Below, in pieces: positions 18,967-28,459 of a DNA stretch of 64,000 bases. The position numbers and the translations under genes are program-made. Each line of letters begins with the position of its first letter. Positions within the stretch are counted from its first letter, which is position 1. Source of the stretch: Pseudomonadota bacterium (GTDB lineage Bacteria > Pseudomonadota > Gammaproteobacteria > Burkholderiales > Nitrosomonadaceae); NCBI GenBank assembly GCA_018240285.1, contig JAFEGA010000005.1, forward strand, positions 1-64,000, given 5' to 3'. The notes beneath the pieces were generated by a model that saw only the letters and a program-made list of their open reading frames with translations, ran no database searches and was not told the origin of the DNA.

Positions 18967-20175
18967 ATGACTTCTTGGGCATCACCTGAACTTAGAAAGT
19001 GTTTGCTGCTGGGTGTAACCGGCGGCGTGGCTGCCTATAAAGCTGCGGAATTAGCGCGTCTGCTGGCACAGAATGGAATAAATGTGCAAACGGTAATGAC
19101 GCAGGCAGCTTGCCATTTTGTGGGAGCAGCTACTTTCCAGTCATTGACCAGCAATCCGGTTTATACCGATTTGTGGGATGCCAATGCCACGCAAAACATG
19201 GCGCATATCAATCTGTCCCGGGATGCCGATTTGATTCTGATCGCGCCAGCCAGTGCGGATTTTATCGCTAAACTGGCTCATGGCATGGCGGATGATTTGC
19301 TGACGACACTCTGTCTGGCGCGTGATTGCCCGCTGATGATAGCACCCGCGATGAACCGGCAAATGTGGGGGAATCCCGCGACCCAGCGCAATCTATCCCA
19401 GTTACGGCAAGATGGTGTAACTGTGCTCGGTCCTGCCAGCGGCGAGCAGGCTTGCGGTGAAGTCGGAATTGGGCGCATGCTGGAAGCCGTTGAACTGGCA
19501 GAAACAGTACAGGCGGCTTTTCGAACCGTTCCGCTGTTGCAAGGAAAGAATGTTTTGCTGACAGCGGGGCCTACGTTCGAAGCGATCGATGCGGTGCGCG
19601 GCATCACCAACCGCAGTTCCGGGAAAATGGGGTATGCCGTTGCCCGGGCCGCTGTAGAGGCGGGGGCAGCGGTAACACTCATTTCCGGATCGGTTTGTTT
19701 GGTGCCGCCTGCCGTTGATAAATTTATTCCGGTGGTCAGCGCAGAAGATATGCTACGTGCCGTGCAAGCAGAAATAGCGCTAGCCGATATTTTTATCAGC
19801 GTCGCTGCCGTTGCAGATTATCGCGTAGCACATGTCAGTCAGCAAAAAATCAAGAAGTCTGACGGCAATCTAGCGCTCGAATTAGTTCCTACCCCGGACA
19901 TTTTAAGGACCGTATCAAGCTTACCCAATCCGCCTTTTTGCGTGGGTTTCGCAGCGGAAACGGAGAATCTTGAAGAAAATGCAGCCATGAAACGGCGCAA
20001 AAAGAATGTCCCGCTGCTGGTCGCCAATTTAGCACAGGATGCGATCGGTTCCGATGAAAGCGAACTGATTCTGTTCGATGATAGCGGCCAACACATTCTC
20101 CCTAAAGCTTCTAAGATGGAACAAGCGCGGCATTTGATAAAACATATCCATCGACTCTACAGCCAACAACACTAA
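18967..20175 (+). CDS. coaBC: Bifunctional phosphopantothenoylcysteine decarboxylase/synthase
   Basis: Two steps of coenzyme A synthesis: cysteine ligation to phosphopantothenate (CoaB) and decarboxylation (CoaC). It has 402 residues. The flavin-binding CoaC half starts GVTGGVAAYKAAELARLL and contains PAMNRQMW and the GEQACGEVGIGRM active-site region. The CoaB half starts at VLLTAGPTFEAIDAVRGITN with NRSSGKMGYAVARAA and the Lys in KIKKSDGNL. I place the start at 18967 because family proteins begin about a dozen residues before GVTGG; the longer frame to 18904 lacks support. dut follows after six bases. Confidence 0.94.
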   Translation: MTSWASPELRKCLLLGVTGGVAAYKAAELARLLAQNGINVQTVMTQAACHFVGAATFQSLTSNPVYTDLWDANATQNMAHINLSRDADLILIAPASADFIAKLAHGMADDLLTTLCLARDCPLMIAPAMNRQMWGNPATQRNLSQLRQDGVTVLGPASGEQACGEVGIGRMLEAVELAETVQAAFRTVPLLQGKNVLLTAGPTFEAIDAVRGITNRSSGKMGYAVARAAVEAGAAVTLISGSVCLVPPAVDKFIPVVSAEDMLRAVQAEIALADIFISVAAVADYRVAHVSQQKIKKSDGNLALELVPTPDILRTVSSLPNPPFCVGFAAETENLEENAAMKRRKKNVPLLVANLAQDAIGSDESELILFDDSGQHILPKASKMEQARHLIKHIHRLYSQQH

Positions 20176-20181
20176 CCAAGA

Positions 20182-20631
20182 ATGAAAAAAATCGACATTA
20201 AAATTTTAGATGCGCGTTTGAATGAACAGCTTCCCGCTTATGCCACACCGGGTTCGGCCGGATTGGATTTGCGCGCTTGTATCGAGCAGCCGCTGGCGAT
20301 CAATCCGGGGGAAACTTGCTTGATTCCAACCGGCATTGCGATACATCTTGCCGATACCGGATTGGCAGCATTGGTACTGCCGCGCTCCGGACTCGGGCAT
20401 AAGCACGGGATTGTTCTGGGAAATCTGGTCGGATTGATCGATTCGGATTATCAAGGCCAGATTCTCGTTTCCTGTTGGAATCGGGGGCAGACAACGTTTC
20501 ATCTGAATCCGCTGGAACGCATTGCCCAGCTCGTCATCGTTCCGGTGATTCAAGTCGAATTCAACCGGGTAGACAATTTCGATCAGAGTCACCGCGGCGA
20601 AGATGGCTTTGGCAGCACCGGCAAGCATTGA
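20182..20631 (+). CDS. dut: Deoxyuridine 5'-triphosphate nucleotidohydrolase
   Basis: Hydrolyses dUTP to dUMP, limiting uracil in DNA and feeding thymidylate synthesis. It has 149 residues with all five trimeric dUTPase motifs: [41 protein letters not shown] and [12 protein letters not shown]. It is coupled to coaBC (six-base gap) and its TGA overlaps the next ATG (TGATG). The coaBC-dut order is classical. Confidence 0.97.
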   Translation: MKKIDIKILDARLNEQLPAYATPGSAGLDLRACIEQPLAINPGETCLIPTGIAIHLADTGLAALVLPRSGLGHKHGIVLGNLVGLIDSDYQGQILVSCWNRGQTTFHLNPLERIAQLVIVPVIQVEFNRVDNFDQSHRGEDGFGSTGKH

Positions 20632-21071
20632 TGCGCTGGTTTGCAGTACTTATTGCCGTATCCGGATTGCCGCTTACCGATGGTTATGCTGCGGAACTCG
20701 ATACGATTCCATTGACAATAGCAGGCTATGAAATTGCCGCGGAGGTGGCGCATACCCAGCTATCGCGCTCACAAGGGCTGATGTATCGGGAATCGCTGGG
20801 AGAGAATGCGGGCATGTTGTTTGTTTTTCCGAACAGCGGCTATTACAGCATGTGGATGAAAAACACCTATATTCCGCTGAGCGTGGCTTTTATCGATGTG
20901 CGCGGTGTCATTCTGAATATTGCTGAGATGCAGCCAGAGACGTTGACGTCGCACGATTCGGCGGGGATGGCGAAATATGCGCTGGAAATGAACAAGGGAT
21001 GGTTTGCGGCAAGAAAGATAACGGCAGGCACTCAAGTTACCGGATTGGAACGAGCGCCTGCTGCCGACTGA
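20631..21071 (+). CDS. DUF192 family secreted protein
   Basis: Protein of 146 residues with a signal peptide ([20 protein letters not shown]) and a DUF192 domain: TQLSRSQGLMYRESLGENAG, the FPNSGYYSMWMKNTYIPLSV core and the C-terminal ALEMNKGWFA. The family has no settled function. The start at 20631 overlaps the dut stop. It converges on ffh with six bases between them. Confidence 0.9.
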   Translation: MRWFAVLIAVSGLPLTDGYAAELDTIPLTIAGYEIAAEVAHTQLSRSQGLMYRESLGENAGMLFVFPNSGYYSMWMKNTYIPLSVAFIDVRGVILNIAEMQPETLTSHDSAGMAKYALEMNKGWFAARKITAGTQVTGLERAPAAD

Positions 21072-21077
21072 AGGTTG

Positions 21078-22427
21078 CTAATGCATGCGCGGCATCATGC
21101 CTTTTAGTCCGCGCATCATTTTGGCGATCCCGCCTTTATTCATCATTTTCATCATTTTTTGGGCTTGCTCGAATTGTGACAGCAAGCGATTGACCTCCTG
21201 CACGGTAACACCCGCACCCGCCGCGATACGGCGCTTGCGCGAAGCTTTGAGAATTTCCGGCTTGGTGCGTTCCTGCTGGGTCATGGAATTGATAATGCCC
21301 ACGGTGCGGTGAATTATTTTGTCATCCACTTTAACGTTTTGTGCCGCTTGACTGAATTGCGCCGGCAGTTTATCCATCAACGCGTTCATGCCGCCCATCT
21401 TGTGCATTTGTTGAAATTGCGCTTTGAAATCATTCAAGTCAAACGACTTGCCTGATTTCATTTTTTTCATCAGTTTTTCAGCTTCTTCTTGATCGGCATT
21501 GCGTTGCGCTTCTTCGATCAATCCCAGCACGTCACCCATACCGAGAATGCGCGATGCCATCCGGTCCGGATGGAAGATTTCAAGGCCAGTCAATTTTTCC
21601 GCAACACCGGCGAATTTGATCGGTTTGCCGGTGATGTGCTTGACCGATAACGCAGCACCGCCGCGCGCATCGCCGTCGAGCTTGGTAAGAATAACGCCCG
21701 TCAGCGGTAACGCATCGGAAAATGCCTTGGCGGTATTGACGGCATCCTGCCCTTGCATCGCGTCCACGACGAACAGGGTTTCGATCGGCTTTAACAGCGC
21801 TTCAAGCTCGGTGATTTCCTGCATCATGGCTTCGTCGATACCTAATCGGCCGGCGGTGTCGACGATCACGATGTCATGATGATGCTTGCGCGCGAAATCC
21901 AGCGCGGCTGCGCCGATTTCACCCGGCTTCTGGCCGTCCTGGACGGGGAAGAAGTCAGCACCGGTTTGCTGGGCCAGCAGTTCCAGCTGATGAATTGCGG
22001 CCGGACGGTAGATATCGCAAGACACTAACAGCACTTTCTTTTTCTTCTGTTCCATTAGCCACTTGGCCAGCTTGCCGCTGCTCGTGGTTTTACCGGCACC
22101 TTGCAATCCCGCCATGAGAATGACGGCAGGCGGCACGGTTGCAAGATTGATCTCGGCTTTATCGCCACCCATGATAGCCATCAATTCCTGATGGACCACG
22201 CCAACCAAGGCCTGTCCAGGGGTAAGGCTGCTCAATACTTCCTGACCGACGGCTTTTTCTTTGACGCGGGCAATGAAATCCTTGACCACCGGTAAAGCGA
22301 CATCAGCCTCCAGCAGTGCCAGGCGAATTTCACGCAAAGCATCCTGAATGTTGCTTTCGGTAAGCCTGGCTTCACCGCGTAATGTTTTAATGACGCCGCT
22401 AAGCCGGCTGGTCAGATTATCGAACAT
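21078..22427 (-). CDS. ffh: Signal recognition particle protein
   Basis: GTPase that binds signal sequences and 4.5S RNA and delivers ribosomes to FtsY. It has 449 residues. The N domain is followed by the G domain with GLQGAGKTTSSGKLA, DTAGR and TKLDGDARGGAAL, and by the methionine-rich M domain (MKKMKSGKSFDLNDFKAQFQ onward). The C-terminal tail is very Met-rich (GGIAKMMRGLKGMMPRMH). It is transcribed towards DUF192. Confidence 0.97.
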   Translation of the reverse strand: MFDNLTSRLSGVIKTLRGEARLTESNIQDALREIRLALLEADVALPVVKDFIARVKEKAVGQEVLSSLTPGQALVGVVHQELMAIMGGDKAEINLATVPPAVILMAGLQGAGKTTSSGKLAKWLMEQKKKKVLLVSCDIYRPAAIHQLELLAQQTGADFFPVQDGQKPGEIGAAALDFARKHHHDIVIVDTAGRLGIDEAMMQEITELEALLKPIETLFVVDAMQGQDAVNTAKAFSDALPLTGVILTKLDGDARGGAALSVKHITGKPIKFAGVAEKLTGLEIFHPDRMASRILGMGDVLGLIEEAQRNADQEEAEKLMKKMKSGKSFDLNDFKAQFQQMHKMGGMNALMDKLPAQFSQAAQNVKVDDKIIHRTVGIINSMTQQERTKPEILKASRKRRIAAGAGVTVQEVNRLLSQFEQAQKMMKMMNKGGIAKMMRGLKGMMPRMH

Positions 22428-22567
22428 ACTTAAAACCTCATAGAATTAGATGGATCTTGAACAGTGCAGGCATTCATGTTTAACAAATTCCGGGAGAATG
22501 CTTTGAATTTGTTAACGTGCCATGTAGACTTAACAGTTATTTCAGTCTTTTAAAATTTGCACTGTCA

Positions 22568-23410
22568 ATGATCAGCATTTTAACTTATCCCGCAGCCTTT
22601 TTGCTTTATATACTGATCGGTTGGTACTTTTGGCGCAATACTTGGGGTCAACCTTCGCAGCCCTTGCGTGATCAGGTGCCGGTGACGATGACCTGGACTC
22701 ATTATGCCATGCTCATTCCTCTGTCATTGCATGCCTTGACACTTTACCAGTCGATGTTTGCCGGTGCAGGATTGAGTTTCGGGTTAAGTAATGCGATTTC
22801 GGTTATTGTCTGGTTGACTGCGTTTATTTACTGGTTCTCGGGTTTTTTTCAACGTTTGCAAGGGTTGCAAACACTGGTTGCGCCTGTTGCGGCAGCTTCG
22901 GCTGTTGCGGTTTTATTGCCGTTGTTTTTTCCATCGCTACGGACACTCGAAAATACCGAGTTACCGGCATTTAAAGCGCATTTGCTGATCGCCATGATGG
23001 CTTACAGCTTGTTGACAATCGCAGCATTGCACGCTTTACTGATGACAGTGGTGGAGCGCCAATTGCACCATCCGGCTGCGCGCTCTGTGCTGACTAATTT
23101 GCCGCCGCTGCTGGCAATGGAAAAACTGCTGTTTCATATCATATGGGTCGGTTTTATTTTATTGACGCTGACCCTGTTAAGCGGTGTGGTGTTCTCGAAA
23201 GAGGTTTTCGGTCAACCCGTGACTTTCTCACACAAAACGTTGTTCGGTTTTATTTCCTGGGGCGTATTCGCCGCTTTGCTGGCCGGAAGGCAGTTTTACG
23301 GCTGGCGGGGACGGATTGCAATCCGCTGGACTTTGGCGGGATTCATCACATTATTATTGGCTTATATCGGCAGTAAGTTTGTGCTGGAAATTGTCTTGAG
23401 CCGTTATTAG
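22568..23410 (+). CDS. CcsA/HemX-like cytochrome c assembly membrane protein
   Basis: Integral membrane protein of 280 residues with about eight hydrophobic segments. The cytochrome c assembly (CcsA/HemX, YpjD) family is suggested by HLLIAMMAYSLLTIAALHAL, LLFHIIWVGFILLTLTLLSG and SHKTLFGFISWGVFAALLAGR. It usually lies next to ffh in divergent orientation in beta- and gammaproteobacteria, as here. The ATG at 22568 is preferred over 22517 because the hydrophobic N-terminus starts there; no clear ribosome site is seen. Confidence 0.82.
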   Translation: MISILTYPAAFLLYILIGWYFWRNTWGQPSQPLRDQVPVTMTWTHYAMLIPLSLHALTLYQSMFAGAGLSFGLSNAISVIVWLTAFIYWFSGFFQRLQGLQTLVAPVAAASAVAVLLPLFFPSLRTLENTELPAFKAHLLIAMMAYSLLTIAALHALLMTVVERQLHHPAARSVLTNLPPLLAMEKLLFHIIWVGFILLTLTLLSGVVFSKEVFGQPVTFSHKTLFGFISWGVFAALLAGRQFYGWRGRIAIRWTLAGFITLLLAYIGSKFVLEIVLSRY

Positions 23411-23474
23411 TTGGCTACTGTTCGTAAAAAAACTGCGGCATATGGGCGGCCGGTGTTGTTGCCAAGGAACAATA

Positions 23475-25577
23475 TCACCCTTTTGCGCGGCTGATTTTTG
23501 CAACTTCTCTGAGGTGTCTCAGGCTGCGCATGACCTGTGCCAGATGATGCCGGTTGTTGACTTGTAGAATGAAACGCATATGCATGAAATCATCCTCGCT
23601 TTGCATTGCGATATCATCGATGTTGGATTCGGCTTTAGCAATGACAGCGGCAACGCGTGCCAGAACACCCTGTTTATTTAGCGTTGTTACTTTAATACTG
23701 GCTTCAAACGTCCGGTTAATGTCTTTACCCCAGGTCACATCCAGATAATTCTCCGGATTTTTCTGATTAATGGTGACATTACTGCAATCGTGCGTATGGA
23801 TGGTCAACCCGGAATCCTTTTTGATCACGCCGATTATGGCATCGCCGGGAATAGGTCGGCAGCATTTGGCGAATTGCACGGTTATGCCTTCGGTTCCCAA
23901 TATGGTGATCGGCCCCGCTTTTTGTTCGGGTGAGATGGATTCCGCAGGGGATGCCAGCCGTTTTGCCACGACCGCTGGGAGCTGTTTGCCGAGTGCCATT
24001 TCAGCAAGCAATTCATCTTTGGATTTGACGCCGCTGTCACGTACTAATTTTTCCCACTGCGCCTCGGTGATTGCGTCCGGATTTAAATTAAACGATAGCA
24101 ACGCCTGATTTAACATGCGTTCACCCAACTTGACCGATTCGCCATATTGAATGGTTTTGAGAAAATGGCGAATATGCGAGCGCGCCTTGCCGGTCGCGAC
24201 ATAACTGAGCCAAGCCGGATTGGGTTTTGCGTAAGGGGCGGTGACGATTTCAACGCGATCGCCACTTTTCAGTTTGGTGCGTAACGGTGCATTTTCACTG
24301 TTAATTTTTGCCGCAACACAGCAATTACCGACATCGGAATGAACGGCATAAGCAAAATCAACGGCGGTCGAACCCCTTGGCAGCGTGAGAATTTTTCCTT
24401 GCGGTGTGAAAACGAAAACATCACCGGGGAATAAGTCAATTTTGAGGTGCTCCAGGAATTCCAGAGAATCGGTCGAGCCGCTGAGGGTTTCCAGCAGGCT
24501 TTGCAACCACTGGCTGGTTTTTAAATGTAATTCATCGACCTCATCATCGCTTTTATAGAGCCAATGGGAAGCGACGCCATTTTCGGCAATGCGGTGCATT
24601 TCGGCTGTGCGGATTTGTATTTCGATCGGTATGCCGAATGGACCTAGTAATGTACTGTGCAGCGATTGGTAGCCGTTGGCTTTCGGAATGGCAATGTAGT
24701 CCTTGAATTTGCCGGGAATGGGCTTGTATAAGCTGTGCAGCATACCCAGCGCCACATAACAGGACGGAATGTCTTTAACGATGACACGGAAGCCGTAAAT
24801 ATCGAGCACTTCGGAGAATGACAGGTGTTTTTCCACCATCTTCATGTAAATACTGTACAGGTGCTTTTCCCGTCCAGTCACATCCGCTTCCAATCCCGCT
24901 TCTTTTAATTTCAGGTTGATGGCATCAAGAATTTTTCCCACGATTTCGCGCCGGTTGCCGCGCGCCGCCTTGGTGGCTTTTTGCAGAACGCGATAGCGCA
25001 ACGGGTAAGAATAGCGGAATCCCAATTCTTGCAATTCCTGGTAAATATTGTTGAGTCCCAGCCGGTGGGCGATGGGAGCATAAATTTCCAGAGTCTCGCG
25101 AGCTATGCGGCGCTGTTTTGCCGGCAGCATGACTTCGAGTGTTTGCATGTTATGTAACCGGTCCGCCAGTTTAATGAGAATGACGCGCACATCGCGTGCC
25201 ATCGCCAAGAGCATTTTGCGAAAATTCTCGGCTTGCGCTTCTTCTTGTGTTTGGAATTCGATTTTGGTTAGCTTGGAGACACCGTCGACCAATTCCGCCA
25301 CCGGCTCACCGAATCGCTCACTAATTTCAGCTTTGGAGATTTCTGTATCTTCGACGACATCGTGCAATAAAGCGGCCATCAATGTCGGCGCATCCAGATG
25401 GAGTTTGCTGAGAATTCTGGCAACCGCAACCGGATGGGAAATATAAGGCTCACCCGATTTCCGGAATTGCCCGGAATGCGCTCCTTGGCCGAAAGAATAG
25501 GCATTCCTCAGTTGCGTAATATCTTCCGGCTTGAGGTATTGCGATGTTTCTGAGAAAAGAAGTTCTGTTTCTGGCAT
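23475..25577 (-). CDS. spoT: Bifunctional (p)ppGpp synthetase/hydrolase
   Basis: Stringent-response enzyme of 700 residues. The HD hydrolase domain contains AHSGQFRKSGEPYISHPVAV and the metal site LLHDVVEDT, so hydrolysis should be intact. The synthetase domain follows (GREKHLYSIYMKM and GYQSLHSTLLGP), then the TGS domain (TPQGKILTLPRGSTAVDFAY), the helical region and the C-terminal ACT domain. The order gmk-rpoZ-spoT is the classical one and all three are on the minus strand. spoT is about 245 bases downstream of rpoZ. Confidence 0.95.
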   Translation of the reverse strand: MPETELLFSETSQYLKPEDITQLRNAYSFGQGAHSGQFRKSGEPYISHPVAVARILSKLHLDAPTLMAALLHDVVEDTEISKAEISERFGEPVAELVDGVSKLTKIEFQTQEEAQAENFRKMLLAMARDVRVILIKLADRLHNMQTLEVMLPAKQRRIARETLEIYAPIAHRLGLNNIYQELQELGFRYSYPLRYRVLQKATKAARGNRREIVGKILDAINLKLKEAGLEADVTGREKHLYSIYMKMVEKHLSFSEVLDIYGFRVIVKDIPSCYVALGMLHSLYKPIPGKFKDYIAIPKANGYQSLHSTLLGPFGIPIEIQIRTAEMHRIAENGVASHWLYKSDDEVDELHLKTSQWLQSLLETLSGSTDSLEFLEHLKIDLFPGDVFVFTPQGKILTLPRGSTAVDFAYAVHSDVGNCCVAAKINSENAPLRTKLKSGDRVEIVTAPYAKPNPAWLSYVATGKARSHIRHFLKTIQYGESVKLGERMLNQALLSFNLNPDAITEAQWEKLVRDSGVKSKDELLAEMALGKQLPAVVAKRLASPAESISPEQKAGPITILGTEGITVQFAKCCRPIPGDAIIGVIKKDSGLTIHTHDCSNVTINQKNPENYLDVTWGKDINRTFEASIKVTTLNKQGVLARVAAVIAKAESNIDDIAMQSEDDFMHMRFILQVNNRHHLAQVMRSLRHLREVAKISRAKG

Positions 25578-25822
25578 GGCGTTTGATCAATCGGATGAGT
25601 GCTGGCCAAGCCGGATTCAGTACGTGTTCTTCAAGGAAGCTCAGAAAGCTGCTGTATCCGGCCTGCTATGCGCTGAAATCAAGTTAGAAGGGGCTTGTTT
25701 ACCATTCGTAAACTGTACTTTTCCAACTAATTCGGCCTTATCTGGCCGTCACTCATTATCTTTTCAGATTTCCTGTGTACTAATCCCGACCGGCAACAAG
25801 ATTGGCTCTAGAACAGGTTGTA

Positions 25823-26029
25823 TTACATGTTCTTGGGATTAAGTATATCCAGACCTACTTTGCCTTGTGCGATTTCGCGCAGTGCGATGACGGTTGCCTT
25901 GTCGCGCCCGGCCTCAACCAAAGGAGCGGAACCAATGGCCAGCTGTCTGGCGCGTGTTGTTGCGGCTAATGTCATATCAAATCGATTCGGTATTGCTTTT
26001 AAACAATCATCAACAGTAATTCGTGCCAT
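25823..26029 (-). CDS. rpoZ: RNA polymerase omega subunit
   Basis: Small RNA polymerase subunit of 68 residues, [20 protein letters not shown], with [11 protein letters not shown] and the [14 protein letters not shown] segment. The frame extends upstream to 26125, but the conserved N-terminus fixes the ATG at 26029. It follows gmk by about 80 bases. Confidence 0.96.
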   Translation of the reverse strand: MARITVDDCLKAIPNRFDMTLAATTRARQLAIGSAPLVEAGRDKATVIALREIAQGKVGLDILNPKNM

Positions 26030-26111
26030 CGTATTAATTCCAGTAATAAATAATAGGCCGATTTTACAATAAAAAGGCCAAAAATTGATGCCAATCACGT
26101 ACAGCAATCGT

Positions 26112-26729
26112 TCATGACAGTTCATTGATAAGCTTGTGATGTTTCACGATTTGACGTTCTTTCTTTAGGCGTTCCGCTTTAATGACGCAAATTAAATCAT
26201 TAAGCGCTTCATCGAGTTGATTGTTGATAACAATATAATCGAACTCCGCGAGGTGACTGATCTCTTCCCGTGCCGCTGCAAGCCTCTTTTGAATAACGTC
26301 GGAGTTATCCTGTGCGCGTGATTTTAAGCGCATTGCCAGTGCATCGGCGGATGGCGGAAGAATAAAAATACTGGCCGCTTGAGGAAAAATTTGTTGTATT
26401 TGCCGCGCACCCTGACAGTCTATTTCCAGCAGAATATCTTGCCCGGATGCAATGGCTTGATTGATCCATTGCTGCGAGGTGCCGTAGAAATTTCCGTAGA
26501 CTTCGGCGCTTTCAATAAATTCGCCTCTGAGAAGCATTTGTTTGAATGTCTCCACAGCTACAAAATGATAATCACAGCCATTGATTTCTCCGGTGCGCGG
26601 CGGGCGGGTCGTGTGTGAAATTGACAAGCTGAGATTTAAATCCGATTGTAATAATGCCCTGACCAGACTGGTTTTTCCCGCTCCGGATGGCGCGCTGATG
26701 ATAAATAAACAACCTGTCGTTTGCGTCAT
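26112..26729 (-). CDS. gmk: Guanylate kinase
   Basis: Phosphorylates GMP to GDP. It has 205 residues with P-loop [16 protein letters not shown], the GMP-binding [21 protein letters not shown] and the lid region. It heads the gmk-rpoZ-spoT run, linking guanine nucleotide supply to ppGpp metabolism. Confidence 0.97.
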   Translation of the reverse strand: MTQTTGCLFIISAPSGAGKTSLVRALLQSDLNLSLSISHTTRPPRTGEINGCDYHFVAVETFKQMLLRGEFIESAEVYGNFYGTSQQWINQAIASGQDILLEIDCQGARQIQQIFPQAASIFILPPSADALAMRLKSRAQDNSDVIQKRLAAAREEISHLAEFDYIVINNQLDEALNDLICVIKAERLKKERQIVKHHKLINELS

Positions 26730-26882
26730 TTCATATCCGCCATGTTTGAAGTCATTATTTTATCTTGAATTGAAAGCTGTCAATGCTTGACCTTGTAATG
26801 TCTTGATCAAATCAATTTTTTCCGGCGCTGCTTGCCGCGCTAAGGTTCAAAAGGGGCGTTTGTATAATTGACAAAAATGCCG

Positions 26883-27518
26883 CTACTTTTCCTTGCGGAT
26901 TTTTTCCAGCAGAGCATCCAAAGTTTTGATGGTATCTTGCGGTGTGCTACCCATTCTGCCGCTGGTTAGATACTTGCCGTTGATTACCAATGCTGGAACA
27001 CCGTTGAGTTGATACTGGCGCGACATTTGTGTCGATCTCGACACCTGATTTTGTACTGCGAAAGACTGATAGGTATTTTCAAATTTTTTCCGGTCGACGC
27101 CTTGTTTCTCGATCCAATCGAACAACACGGATTCATTATTCAAATCAATTTTATCGCGATGGACAGCGTCGTATATTTTATCGTGTAGTAAGTTATCTAT
27201 TCCAAGCGCCTCGATGGCATAAAATATTTTTGCAGCCGGGACCCAAGTGGGGCGGAGAATTGCGGGAACATAATGGAAGTCGACATCACCGGGGATATTT
27301 GCAAGCCATGTTTTAAGATGCGGGTGCAAGTTATAGCAATGCGGGCAGCCGTACCAAAAGAATTCCAGAACCTCGATTTTACCGCTATCACCAGTCGGCT
27401 GCGGTTTTGCCAGAACCGTATAGTCTTTGCCTTCGACGATGTCAGCGGATGCCGCGGGAAAACTGATAAAACCGAAACTGAATACAAACAAGAAAACTGC
27501 AAGGGCTTGACGATTCAT
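26883..27518 (-). CDS. dsbA: Thiol:disulfide interchange protein DsbA
   Basis: Periplasmic oxidase that introduces disulfides. It has 211 residues: signal peptide (cleavage after PAASA), thioredoxin fold with active site FFWYGCPHCYNLHPHL (CPHC, the DsbA type), and the cis-Pro loop NGVPALVING. AAGGAG lies seven bases before the ATG. It is followed after 80 bases upstream by the SPOR-domain gene on the same strand. Confidence 0.95.
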   Translation of the reverse strand: MNRQALAVFLFVFSFGFISFPAASADIVEGKDYTVLAKPQPTGDSGKIEVLEFFWYGCPHCYNLHPHLKTWLANIPGDVDFHYVPAILRPTWVPAAKIFYAIEALGIDNLLHDKIYDAVHRDKIDLNNESVLFDWIEKQGVDRKKFENTYQSFAVQNQVSRSTQMSRQYQLNGVPALVINGKYLTSGRMGSTPQDTIKTLDALLEKIRKEK

Positions 27519-27601
27519 GCTGACTCCTTAAAAAGTATTGAACGGGTTGCGGTTAGTGATTCCGGTTTTGAAAAGTGAAATCAATGGTGATGAGATGCCT
27601 T

Positions 27602-28435
27602 TCATTGTATTTTGACGAACTGCGTTTCAATGCCATTTTCCCGCAATGAGGCGCTGGTTTGATCGCTATCCGTTTTACTGCTAAAAGGACCGATTCGGAC
27701 ACGGTACCAGGTTCCTTTTTCAGCCAGATCGATCGCTTGCACCGATGCGAATACCCCGAGCAGCGCAAGCCTGGCTTTCATATTTTCCGCTTCGTCATTT
27801 TTTCTGAATGATCCTGCCTGGAGAAAAATTTTCTCTTTTGCGGGAGCCGGTGTTTTGGTCTGAGGTGGGGGCGTTACCGGTTGCTGCTGTTGCTGCGGAG
27901 GTTGTTTCGGTTCGGCCGGAAGCGTGCGTGGCGGGATGGCAGCGATTTGCGGCGGCGGAGTGACCGGAGCCACAACGGGACGGGGTGGGGCAACGGGCTG
28001 CGGTGAAGTAACAGGCGGGGGCGCAATCTCCACCGGTTTGTTGCTATTTTCCGTTGTTTTCGGGGTTATCTGAGGTTGTGCCGGTTTTTCGGCAGCGCGT
28101 TTGAATTCACGATCGACTTCAGGTTCTTCGATACCCGGCAGAATCTTGTAAAAATCAAAACGGGGTTTTTCTTCCGCCACAGCTACCGGCTCTTCTGGCG
28201 CGGCTTTTTCCGCTGTTTTGGTTTTTTCTGCAACAGGCTGCGGAGGTGTTTTCTCCGCCGAAGGCGCTACTTTTTCCGCAGGTAAGAACGGACTGGGGGC
28301 GTAATTGAGATATAACCAGATGCCGATTGCACTCGCAATGCCCAAGGCGTAACCGACAAAACCGCCAAAAAAAGCGGAGCCGCTCTTTTCGGACGAGGAC
28401 TTTGCTGATTTGCGGGTCTTATAATCTCGGCTCAT
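27602..28435 (-). CDS. SPOR-domain cell division-type protein
   Basis: Protein of 277 residues: a short basic cytoplasmic N-terminus, one membrane helix (about 23-46, GGFVGYALGIASAIGIWLYL), a long Pro/Ala/Lys-rich linker with many PPPQ and PVAPP stretches (about 50-195), and a C-terminal SPOR domain (FLQAGSFRKNDEAENMKARL and YRVRIGPFSSK). SPOR domains bind glycan strands lacking stem peptides at the septum, so a FtsN-like division role is likely. It lies between argS and dsbA, a typical betaproteobacterial position. Confidence 0.88.
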   Translation of the reverse strand: MSRDYKTRKSAKSSSEKSGSAFFGGFVGYALGIASAIGIWLYLNYAPSPFLPAEKVAPSAEKTPPQPVAEKTKTAEKAAPEEPVAVAEEKPRFDFYKILPGIEEPEVDREFKRAAEKPAQPQITPKTTENSNKPVEIAPPPVTSPQPVAPPRPVVAPVTPPPQIAAIPPRTLPAEPKQPPQQQQQPVTPPPQTKTPAPAKEKIFLQAGSFRKNDEAENMKARLALLGVFASVQAIDLAEKGTWYRVRIGPFSSKTDSDQTSASLRENGIETQFVKIQ

Positions 28436-28459
28436 GAATATCCTTCTACATTAATTCAA

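Noticed and set aside
27850..28280. Tandem repeat in the SPOR protein
   Set aside because: It is ordinary Pro/Ala-rich linker without a regular period.
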